This document shows, piece by piece, positions 7,612-13,691 of a DNA stretch of 13,691 nucleotides. The notes under the pieces are model-generated. The model was not told the origin of the DNA, made no database searches, and saw nothing but the letters and a program-made list of their open reading frames with translations. The position numbers and the translations under genes were made by a program. Location: the NCBI GenBank assembly GCA_900767325.1, contig CAAFYT010000037.1, positions 1-13,691 of the forward strand, in the 5' to 3' direction. Source of the stretch: Kiritimatiellia bacterium (lineage in GTDB: Bacteria; Verrucomicrobiota; Kiritimatiellia; RFP12; UBA1067). Position 1 is the stretch's first letter, and each line of letters starts with the position of its first letter.

Positions 7612-7617
7612 GAGGGG
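7612..7617 (+). promoter_or_regulatory. Ribosome binding site of the SGNH hydrolase gene
   Basis: GAGGGG, preceded by GGAG at 7607-7610, lies 5 bases before ATG 7623 and favours that start over the in-frame TTG at 7605, which is inside the site. A second ATG at 7626 directly follows and could also be used. Confidence 0.6.
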
Positions 7618-7622
7618 TAAGA

Positions 7623-9473
7623 ATGATGAAGAGACTTGTGATGATGGCATTTGGGTTCGCTGGCCTTGTTGCGGCGGGCGGAGTGATTGACATCGTGAAT
7701 GCGCGATCATTGGGCGAGTGGCGCATCGCAGGGGAAGAGACGATTTCGGGCTGTGGAGGCGTGCAGGCAAAGTCGCTCACCTTCGAGGGCGGCGCAAAGT
7801 TGACATTTGACCCCATCAAGACGCCGATTAGAGTCGATGTGCCGCCGCGTTTTGGGCGCGGCGCCAAGATTGCGCTTGCCCCGGCATATGCGAATTGCGC
7901 CCTCGGGCGCTTCACGCTCTTCACCTGGCGCGGCGCGGCCATTAGCCCGCCGCGTGATCTTGTTGATGGCGCTTCGGTGCGCTTGACTTGTGAAGCTGCG
8001 CCAACGGTCGGCGAGCACCGACTCATCCTCACCATTGGCGATTACGATCGCAAGGCGAAAGATGTTTCGATTTTGCCGCTCGGCGATTCGATCACCGAGG
8101 GCACGAACAAGTACGATGCGTTCGCGCGCGCCAACTACAGAATCCCGCTACTCAACCTTCTCGCGGCAAGAGGGTATCGTCCGCATTCGCTTGGCTACCA
8201 GCGTTCGTGCGACCGAGATGCGTCTGGCAGCATCGTGGACGATGTGTTCGCGTACCATTGTGGGATGTCCGGGCAGATGTGCCGCACAGTTGGCGCGGCG
8301 GGCTGGGAGGATTCGATCGACGTGGCGCTTGATGTAGCGGGCGAGCCAGACATCATCACCTTCAAGATCGGCACGAATGATCTGAAGGGTGGCGTTGGGA
8401 GCGCGGACGGACTTTTTGAGACATGGACGAATGTGATGACAAAGCTTCTCGTCGCGCGCCCCAACGCGCGGATTATTGTCGGCACGGTTCTTGATGCGCA
8501 AAACGGTGCGTTGACGGCACGCGTCAAACAGTTCAATCAGAAACTCAAAAAGGCGGTTGCAGGGGGAACTTTTCCAAAGGGCCGCGTTTTGCTCGCTGAT
8601 CTCAATGCAGCGTGTCCCTATGCGGACGGCAACTTTGCGGATGCATTGCATCCGAATTGGGTGGGACATAACAAGGTTGCGGCGTGTTGGTGTGAGGCGA
8701 TTGAAAAGGTCGTGCGGACAAAGGCCCCGAAGGCGCGTTCGCGCGCTTACACAACGACGCAAACAGCGAAGCGGAATGTGCCAGCGAGTTATCGTCAAGG
8801 ATTCGTACATTTGGCGACGTTTCGTCCAACAGCCGAGGGAAAGGTTGATGGTACGCCGCAGTATGATTTCATCAATGCGGCGTTGCGGGAGAAGAAGTTC
8901 AAGCGCGTTGGGTATTACTTGGAGCTCAAGCGAAAGGAGACGCCGCTGGTCGACTACCACGGGCATGTACGGTTTGTGTGGGTTGATATGGAGGCGTTCG
9001 GAACGCGCGACCTCGCTGCGCTTGGCGTTCCAACGGAAACGCACCAGCAAGTGGTGGAGAAGCTACATGTTTACTCAAACGATACGGGCATTCGAAAAAT
9101 CGCGCCAAATGTAACAACGGCGCGAGGATTCATTGAATTCTCCCCGGCGAGTTATGTGGGGACGGGATCGGGAATTGCGCACGCGCCGATGAATCTTTAC
9201 AACTTCGATTGGAACGATACATTTGGTTCGGGGCGTTATGGGTCGATGCAGATTCATCGCATTTTCAACGCGGGCGAGAGCTGGAACGCGGGCGAGACAC
9301 TCTTGGCGTTCAACCGTTGGGCTGCGCCGGGCTGCAATGAGATCGGCATTGGGTCGTTTGCGCAGAAGATCAGCGGCGCCTCCATCGACTACACCTCGAC
9401 AACTGGGCTTGAGAAAATGAATGCTTCCGCCTACGAGTCGATGTCGCTGGAGATTTGGGGCGTGCCAGAGTGA
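7623..9473 (+). CDS. Secreted multidomain SGNH/GDSL hydrolase
   Basis: A 616-residue exported protein. Residues 1-19 look like a signal peptide (MMKRLVMMAFGFAGLVAAG). Residues about 20-145 form a beta-rich domain of unknown role. Residues about 149-365 are an SGNH esterase domain: block I GDSITEG (catalytic S156), a possible block II glycine in YHCGMSG (214-217), block III GTND (250-253, oxyanion N252) and block V DALH (D340, H343). This set fits sugar O-acetylesterases such as carbohydrate esterase family 3; the real substrate is unknown. Residues about 390-616 form a third domain that I do not recognise by name, with FKRVGYYLEL, FVWVDMEAFG, GIRKIAP, FIEFSP, YGSMQIHR and LEIWGVPE. It looks beta-sandwich-like and may bind glycan or the cell surface. 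No LPXTG, PEP-CTERM or type IX sorting tail was seen. Confidence 0.8.
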   Translation: MMKRLVMMAFGFAGLVAAGGVIDIVNARSLGEWRIAGEETISGCGGVQAKSLTFEGGAKLTFDPIKTPIRVDVPPRFGRGAKIALAPAYANCALGRFTLFTWRGAAISPPRDLVDGASVRLTCEAAPTVGEHRLILTIGDYDRKAKDVSILPLGDSITEGTNKYDAFARANYRIPLLNLLAARGYRPHSLGYQRSCDRDASGSIVDDVFAYHCGMSGQMCRTVGAAGWEDSIDVALDVAGEPDIITFKIGTNDLKGGVGSADGLFETWTNVMTKLLVARPNARIIVGTVLDAQNGALTARVKQFNQKLKKAVAGGTFPKGRVLLADLNAACPYADGNFADALHPNWVGHNKVAACWCEAIEKVVRTKAPKARSRAYTTTQTAKRNVPASYRQGFVHLATFRPTAEGKVDGTPQYDFINAALREKKFKRVGYYLELKRKETPLVDYHGHVRFVWVDMEAFGTRDLAALGVPTETHQQVVEKLHVYSNDTGIRKIAPNVTTARGFIEFSPASYVGTGSGIAHAPMNLYNFDWNDTFGSGRYGSMQIHRIFNAGESWNAGETLLAFNRWAAPGCNEIGIGSFAQKISGASIDYTSTTGLEKMNASAYESMSLEIWGVPE

Positions 9474-9503
9474 TTGAGAAAGAACGTAGGAATATGGTAT
9501 AAT
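9474..9503 (+). promoter_or_regulatory. Strong extended -10 promoter for the B-repeat gene
   Basis: TTGAGA (9474-9479) begins on the first base after the esterase stop. After an 18-base spacer comes a perfect TATAAT (9498-9503), preceded by TGG (9495-9497), which gives the extended -10 form TGnTATAAT. The ATG at 9513 is only 9 bases beyond the -10 box, so the 5' leader would be about 0-3 bases. No Shine-Dalgarno is present in that space. This is the best promoter match I found in the window. Confidence 0.75.
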
Positions 9504-9512
9504 GATGAAGTT

Positions 9513-11798
9513 ATGAAAATGCGCTTATTCCTTCTCTCTCTTTTTATCGCTGGCATGTTTTCTTGCTATGCATTTGCTCCAAACTTTGTCGGAATCGCCG
9601 AGAGCGCAATCTCCATCAATGTCGAGCGAGACGGGGGCGTTTCTCCCTATTCGATGGCGCTTGAGTGGGATGATACGCTGGGCTACGCTGTGGGTTATTA
9701 TGATATGCTCGCTTGGGCCTATCTGGGAGCGACAGCCCCTGAACTCGATGGACGCAAATTTGCGGGCTGGTGGATGCTGGAGAAGAACGATACGGATTTT
9801 TTGGGAAAGAATACCTCGCCCACGAACTGTACGCAGCTAATCACGAGCGATAAGTTCATCACCGCCGATGAGATCACGAATGCCTGTACCTCGGCGCGGT
9901 GGTCGTCTCTGCCCGTGATCTGTCCAAAGCACGAGTTCATCACCTATCGACTGCAGTACGATCCTTCGGGGGGTGGGGCGTTACCGCAGACCGCTCTGTA
10001 TACGAACGAGGTTACGATTGCTGAGTTGCCTAAGCCACCGAGTGGGTATGGCTATCCAGGAACATGGGAACTTAAGGGCTCAGAGAAGACATTTGCTCCG
10101 GGCGATGTGGTGACGGGAGAGGCGTTTGGGCTTGCGACATGTCACGAAGACGGGAGTACTGTCATGCTGACTGCTGTTGCCACTGCGAATGTCTACAAGG
10201 TGACGTTCGATGCGAATGGTGGAACGCCGCCGCTGAGTGTGAAGAATGTTGCGTACAACGACGTCTACGGCGAGTTGCCGACGCCAACGCTCGCCCATGC
10301 GGATTTTCTGGGCTGGTTTACGACGGAGAGTGGCGGCACGCAGATTGCCCCGACATCGAAGCTCTCAACAGCATCTGATCAGACGCTCTACGCGCACTGG
10401 CATTCCTATGTGCATACCGTAACTTACGATGCAAACGGTGGAAAGTTTGAGGACGATTTCACAACGAAGGAAGCGAGCGTTGTTTATGACGAGCCGTACG
10501 GCGAGCCGCCGGGAACGCCGCATCAAACCAACTGGACATTCGCGGGGTGGTGGACGGAAAAAAGCGGCGGAGAGAAAGTCGAGCCGGAGACGAGAGTCGG
10601 GCGCGATACGAACCACTGCCTCTATGCTCATTGGTCGGCGAATGTCTACAAGGTTACGTTCGACGCGAATGGTGGCGAGGTCGAGGAGGATTCGCGCGAG
10701 GTCACGTACGGGGAAAAGTATGGGGAGCTGCCCGTTCCAACGCTTGCGGATCACGTGTTCGAAGGATGGTGGACGGAGAAAATTGGAGGCGAGCAGATTA
10801 CTGCCGAGAAGAAGGTTGAGATTGCATCTGATCAGACGCTTTACGCGCATTGGAGGATGGTTACCTATCTTGTCGTGTTCTTTGGCAATGGGGCGACAAG
10901 TGGAGAGATGGAAAGCGAGCGGTTTAGGGTCGATGGCGAGGAGCAGGCGCTGAATGCGAATCGATTTGAGCGGACGGGGTACACGTTCGAAGGTTGGAGC
11001 GAATCGCCCGAGGGGGCGGTTAAGTACGCCGATGGCGAGTACGTAAAGAATCTTGCGCCGGCGGGGGAGACAGTTTCGCTTTACGCCGTGTGGGCAGCGA
11101 TTGAATACACCGTATCGTTCGATAAAAATGGTGCAAGCGGGTTCGCGCCGGATCCGATCACGAAACGGTATGGCGAGGAGTTTAATTTGCCCGGAAAGGG
11201 CGAGATGGACTGGCCGCGACGGACATTCGCGGGCTGGGGGCGCGGCAAGGCGGCGGTGGACTTCTTGGCGGGGGAGGCGGTTTCGAACCTGACGGCGGAG
11301 GCGGGAGCGACAGTCGCGCTTCAGGCCATCTGGACGCGCGAGACCTCGGAGGTCTCTCGGGCGCTCGACTGCGAGGCGCTCTTCGGCGAAGTTGAGGCGG
11401 GGTGGGAGGTTTTCGCGGACGAGGCGTGGTGCGCGAAGGGCGAAACTTGTCTGCGGCTTTTGACGGCGGCGAGCGCGGCGAATCGAGTAAAGCTGACGGA
11501 TCCCGACGGCCAAGCGCTTTCTGGAATGCTGAAGTTCCACTGGCGCGGCGTTACGAAGGTCGGCACAGAAACGCCCCGGTTGAAGCTGATCGATGGGCGA
11601 AACAACCTGCTGGGTGCTTGGGAGTTGGACGAAGCCGAACTATCGAACCCTTGGCATGAGGCGACGGTTGAGATTGCGAATGTAACGGAGCTTTCGTTCA
11701 TCTGCGACCAGCTTGTCGGTAAGAACTCATACTGTGCGCTGGACTGGGTGGAATGGGTGGCGAGAAAACCGCAGCCGACGATAATCTATATCAGATGA
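9513..11798 (+). CDS. Secreted InlB B-repeat (Listeria-Bacteroides repeat) protein
   Basis: A 761-residue exported protein. It has a signal peptide (MKMRLFLLSLFIAGMFSCYA, cleavage probably after AFA). Residues about 23-227 contain degenerate repeat-like pieces (GRKFAGWW near 80; YRLQYDPSGGG near 145). Residues 228-607 hold five B-repeats of 69-76 residues, each opening like YKVTFDANGG, with a central FxGWxTExxGG and closing LYAHW or similar. Residues 608-761 form a Trp-rich beta-sandwich-like C-terminal domain with no catalytic motif that I recognise. B-repeats are beta-grasp-like folds known from Listeria internalin B and many gut bacterial surface proteins, usually spacers or adhesion modules. 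No anchor is visible. ATG 9513 is chosen because the signal peptide starts there and the promoter occupies the upstream codons; an in-frame TTG at 9474 is unlikely. The stop overlaps coaE as ATGA. Confidence 0.85.
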   Translation: MKMRLFLLSLFIAGMFSCYAFAPNFVGIAESAISINVERDGGVSPYSMALEWDDTLGYAVGYYDMLAWAYLGATAPELDGRKFAGWWMLEKNDTDFLGKNTSPTNCTQLITSDKFITADEITNACTSARWSSLPVICPKHEFITYRLQYDPSGGGALPQTALYTNEVTIAELPKPPSGYGYPGTWELKGSEKTFAPGDVVTGEAFGLATCHEDGSTVMLTAVATANVYKVTFDANGGTPPLSVKNVAYNDVYGELPTPTLAHADFLGWFTTESGGTQIAPTSKLSTASDQTLYAHWHSYVHTVTYDANGGKFEDDFTTKEASVVYDEPYGEPPGTPHQTNWTFAGWWTEKSGGEKVEPETRVGRDTNHCLYAHWSANVYKVTFDANGGEVEEDSREVTYGEKYGELPVPTLADHVFEGWWTEKIGGEQITAEKKVEIASDQTLYAHWRMVTYLVVFFGNGATSGEMESERFRVDGEEQALNANRFERTGYTFEGWSESPEGAVKYADGEYVKNLAPAGETVSLYAVWAAIEYTVSFDKNGASGFAPDPITKRYGEEFNLPGKGEMDWPRRTFAGWGRGKAAVDFLAGEAVSNLTAEAGATVALQAIWTRETSEVSRALDCEALFGEVEAGWEVFADEAWCAKGETCLRLLTAASAANRVKLTDPDGQALSGMLKFHWRGVTKVGTETPRLKLIDGRNNLLGAWELDEAELSNPWHEATVEIANVTELSFICDQLVGKNSYCALDWVEWVARKPQPTIIYIR
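10194..11333 (+). repeat. Five tandem InlB B-repeats
   Basis: The units lie at 10194-10400, 10413-10634, 10647-10853, 10866-11093 and 11106-11333. Units 1 and 3 are both 69 residues and nearly identical in DNA at their ends (35 bases at 10188 and 10641 with two differences; 30 bases at 10371 and 10824 with two differences). They are offset by exactly 453 bases, the span of two units plus linkers. Units 4 and 5 are more diverged (GNGATSG, KNGASGF; endings YAVW and QAIW). Linkers between units are four residues long. Confidence 0.9.
11780..11785 (+). promoter_or_regulatory. Possible weak -10 element before coaE
   Basis: GATAAT lies nine bases before the coaE ATG, the same distance as in the B-repeat gene promoter. 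No convincing -35 box or TGn extension accompanies it, and it also encodes the last residues of the upstream protein. It is listed because coaE lacks a Shine-Dalgarno sequence. Chance is a serious alternative. Confidence 0.25.
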
Positions 11799-12319
11799 AA
11801 CGACGCATTGCGCTGACGGGAGGGATCGCCTGCGGGAAGTCGCTGGTGGCGAGCATGCTCAACGAATTAGGCATCGAGACGATCGACGCCGACGACATCG
11901 TACACGAGCTGATTCCCGAGGAGGAGCGTCGGCGCCTCGCTGAAGTTGTATTTAAGGACGCGGCGGCGCGCAAACAGCTGGAGGCGCGGATCCATCCGCT
12001 TGTGAAGGAGAGGATAGACGCCTTTCTCGACGCTGCGCCTGAAGGAAGAACGAGGATCGCCGTGATTCCACTTCTCTTCGAAACGCATTGGGACGAGAAA
12101 TATGATATAATATGTTGCGTCAGCTCCACTGAGGAGACGCAGATCTCCCGAATGGTAGCTGGCCGCGGTTGGACCCGCGCGGCGGCTGAGGCGCGTTTGA
12201 GAGCGCAGTTGCCGCTTGCGGAGAAGACCGAGAAATCCCACTATGTAATCAACAACTGCGGTTCCGTCGAGGAATTGCGGCGACAAACGGAGAGGTTTGC
12301 ATCATGGCTGATGAATTAG
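11795..12319 (+). CDS. coaE: Dephospho-CoA kinase (compact form)
   Basis: The last step of coenzyme A synthesis: ATP-dependent phosphorylation of the 3'-hydroxyl of dephospho-CoA. The P-loop is GGIACGKS (9-16). DADDIVHEL (31-39) is the substrate-binding DAD region, followed by LEARIHPLV (62-70) and the VIPLLFE strand (90-96). At 174 residues it is shorter than the usual 195-206. The loss lies between HELI and RRRLAEVVF, where most family members have about 25 residues with a GxxIDR segment. The core strands and nucleotide site are kept, so activity is plausible. The start overlaps the preceding stop (ATGA) with no clear Shine-Dalgarno. The end overlaps rho by 16 bases. Other P-loop kinases are unlikely given the HPLV and PLLFE motifs. 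Confidence 0.92.
   Translation: MKRRIALTGGIACGKSLVASMLNELGIETIDADDIVHELIPEEERRRLAEVVFKDAAARKQLEARIHPLVKERIDAFLDAAPEGRTRIAVIPLLFETHWDEKYDIICCVSSTEETQISRMVAGRGWTRAAAEARLRAQLPLAEKTEKSHYVINNCGSVEELRRQTERFASWLMN
12103..12111 (+). promoter_or_regulatory. Possible internal promoter for rho within coaE
   Basis: TGATATAAT is a perfect extended -10 motif, with TATAAT at 12106-12111, in otherwise GC-rich coding sequence. It uses two consecutive ATA codons for isoleucine. I find no good -35 box at normal spacing. If active, transcription would start near 12118 and give rho a leader of about 185 bases. This is uncertain and by eye only. Confidence 0.3.
12289..12295 (+). promoter_or_regulatory. Ribosome binding site of rho
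   Basis: GGAGAGG inside the end of coaE lies 8 bases before ATG 12304. This fixes the start of rho and shows that the Gly/Arg-rich N-terminal extension is translated from a well-supported initiation site. Confidence 0.75.
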
Positions 12320-13691
12320 ATGTGTTCGCGGACGCGATCAAGGGCAACGGGCCTTCGGCTTCCGGGGCGGCGCGTGCGCCGGGCGCATCGGGGCAGCGTA
12401 AATCGTTCCGCGGCGGACGCGGCGGCAAGATGTTTGCGCATGGCAAGGGCAAGTTGAACAACTCGCCGATTCGCGGGGCAAACGGCGAGGAGTCGGTGAA
12501 TCCGCTCCTCAACGCACCCTTGCCGACGGAGCAGAAGGCGGGCGAGGCCGAGGCGCCGGTGAAGACGAACCGCAACCCCGAGTTGCCGGAGTACTCTCTC
12601 GCCGACATCCAGACCTGGCCCGCGCAGCAGATTGTCGACAAGATGATGCCGGGGGCGGATCCGGAGGAGCTCGGCAGCTACCGCAAGCACGAGCTGATCT
12701 TCGCCGCGATTCGCGCGTACTTGGCGAAGGGCGGGGCCGTGCTGGCGTCGGGTTGCCTGGAGATTGTGCGTGAGGGGCACGGCTTCCTGCGTTCGGCGAA
12801 AAACAACTTTCTCGCGTTCCCGGAGGACGTGTTCGTGACCCAGCAGCAGATTCGCCGGCATGCGCTCAGAACGGGTGACATCATCGAGGGACCGATTCGC
12901 GACCCGCGCGACCGCGACCGTTTCTTCTGCCTTGGAAACGTGATGCAGGTGAACGGCAAGGAGCCGTCCGTTGCCGCGCGCGTGGTGCACTTCGAGAACT
13001 TGACGGCGACATTCCCGACGCGTCGCATCATCCTGGAGACGGAGCAGACCGAGTTCTCGACGCGCGTGATCGACCTCTTCACTCCGATCGGCTTCGGCCA
13101 GCGCGGGCTCATTATCGCACCGCCGCGCGTGGGCAAGACGGTGCTCCTGCAGAAGATGGCAAATGCCATTTCGCGCAACCATCCCGAGGCGATTCTGATC
13201 ATCCTCCTCATCGACGAGCGCCCCGAGGAAGTGACGGATATGCAGCGCAACACGAAGGCGATGGTGCTCTCATCGACGTTCGACGAGGAACCGCAGCACC
13301 ATGTGAACGTGACGGAGATGGTGCTTGAGATGTCGAAGCGCCAGGTGGAGAACGGCAAGGACGTAATCATTCTCATGGATTCGATCACCCGTATGGCGCG
13401 GGCCTACAACACGGTGCAGCCGCATTCGGGCAAGATACTGACCGGTGGCGTGGATGCGCTGGCAATGCACCGTCCGAAGCGTTTCTTCGGCGCCGCGCGC
13501 AACATCGAGGGCGGTGGTTCGCTGACCATCATCGCGACGGGCCTCGTGGACACGGGTTCGCGTATGGACGAAGTGATCTTCGAGGAGTTCAAGGGTACGG
13601 GTAACATGGAGATCGTGCTGGACCGGGGGCTTGCGGACAAGCGGATTTTCCCGGCGATTGACATCGGCAAGTCGGGCACGCGCAAGGAGGA
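12304..13691 (+). CDS. rho: Transcription termination factor Rho (3' end beyond window)
   Basis: A hexameric RNA-dependent ATPase that ends transcription of untranslated RNA. 462 codons are visible, with no stop before the window end; about 20-40 residues are probably missing. Residues 1-93 are a low-complexity extension rich in Gly, Ala, Asn, Pro and Arg (for example SFRGGRGGK around 34-42). The Rho N-terminal helical domain begins near LPEYSLADIQ (94). The cold-shock-like RNA-binding domain includes GCLEIVREGHGFLRS. The Walker A motif is APPRVGKT (K278) and the Walker B region is ILLIDERPEEVTDMQR. The secondary RNA site and catalytic loops are SGKILTGGVDALAMHRPKRF, GAARNIEGGGSLTIIATGL and EFKGTGNMEIVLDR. 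ATG 12304 has GGAGAGG 8 bases upstream and overlaps coaE by 16 bases. The extension is absent from the 419-residue E. coli protein. Confidence 0.97.
   Translation, partial: MADELDVFADAIKGNGPSASGAARAPGASGQRKSFRGGRGGKMFAHGKGKLNNSPIRGANGEESVNPLLNAPLPTEQKAGEAEAPVKTNRNPELPEYSLADIQTWPAQQIVDKMMPGADPEELGSYRKHELIFAAIRAYLAKGGAVLASGCLEIVREGHGFLRSAKNNFLAFPEDVFVTQQQIRRHALRTGDIIEGPIRDPRDRDRFFCLGNVMQVNGKEPSVAARVVHFENLTATFPTRRIILETEQTEFSTRVIDLFTPIGFGQRGLIIAPPRVGKTVLLQKMANAISRNHPEAILIILLIDERPEEVTDMQRNTKAMVLSSTFDEEPQHHVNVTEMVLEMSKRQVENGKDVIILMDSITRMARAYNTVQPHSGKILTGGVDALAMHRPKRFFGAARNIEGGGSLTIIATGLVDTGSRMDEVIFEEFKGTGNMEIVLDRGLADKRIFPAIDIGKSGTRKE

Noticed and set aside
7579..7622. Possible promoter or terminator between alr and the esterase
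   Set aside because: No hairpin with a T-run and no paired -35/-10 boxes at normal spacing could be found; only the ribosome binding site is convincing.
9474..9512. In-frame TTG start for the B-repeat gene 13 codons upstream
   Set aside because: The extra residues would precede a good signal peptide, and the bases form the promoter; ATG 9513 explains both.
10365..11540. A 391-codon minus-strand frame opposite the B-repeat array
   Set aside because: It mirrors the repeats on the other strand, has an Arg-rich composition without domains, and lacks a ribosome binding site.
13117..13140. Arg-Val in place of Lys-Ala in the Rho Walker A loop (APPRVGKT) as a sign of bicyclomycin resistance
   Set aside because: Arg at this position occurs in Rho of several phyla, and the sequence alone does not show an effect on the drug.
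12316..13388. Long minus-strand frames opposite rho
   Set aside because: The + strand encodes an intact Rho with all motifs. The antisense peptides are His/Arg-rich with no recognisable family.
1..13691. CRISPR array, insertion sequence, tRNA or phage genes
   Set aside because: No short spaced direct repeats, no transposase or integrase motifs, and no cloverleaf was noticed. The only repeats are the protein-coding B-repeats.

Overview
The window is 13.7 kb of GC-rich bacterial chromosome. All thirteen genes I can support lie on the + strand with almost no intergenic space. The host is a diderm: it has a large outer-membrane porin, a small outer-membrane beta-barrel and secreted proteins with signal peptides. 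Compact housekeeping genes sit beside a secreted SGNH esterase and a secreted protein with InlB/Listeria-Bacteroides type repeats. That mix fits an uncultured PVC-group bacterium, most likely Verrucomicrobiota/Kiritimatiellota (Kiritimatiellae) of the gut type. This placement is inference from gene content and style, not from a marker-gene tree.

Layout: the 3' end of carB (1-237), serS (278-1558), an alginate-export-like porin (1574-2902), ybeY (2909-3367), cysK (3345-4262), mnmA (4259-5197), a small outer-membrane beta-barrel (5208-5675), hslO/Hsp33 (5678-6466), alr (6463-7578), a secreted multidomain SGNH hydrolase (7623-9473), a secreted InlB B-repeat protein (9513-11798), coaE (11795-12319) and rho (12304 to the window end, lacking its 3' end). 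Five junctions overlap (ybeY/cysK, cysK/mnmA, hslO/alr, B-repeat/coaE, coaE/rho), so much of the region is probably read as long polycistronic messages with translational coupling. No tRNA, rRNA, CRISPR array, insertion sequence or intrinsic terminator was seen, and no gap between genes exceeds 50 bases.

Function: carB, serS, mnmA, ybeY, coaE and rho are core information-processing or metabolic genes. cysK makes cysteine, whose sulfur ultimately feeds MnmA thiolation of tRNA wobble uridine. alr supplies D-alanine for peptidoglycan, and Hsp33 protects proteins under oxidative stress. The porin, beta-barrel, esterase and repeat protein are the envelope and secreted accessory part and probably serve glycan or surface interaction.

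The most interesting signals are regulatory and architectural. The beta-barrel gene and the B-repeat gene each have a sigma70-like promoter whose -10 box lies only 7-9 bases before the ATG, with no Shine-Dalgarno; this predicts leaderless or nearly leaderless mRNAs. Rho carries a roughly 93-residue Gly/Arg/Asn-rich, probably disordered N-terminal extension. YbeY has Asp in place of the third zinc-ligand His. CoaE and MnmA are unusually compact. The esterase ends in a roughly 230-residue domain that I cannot name.
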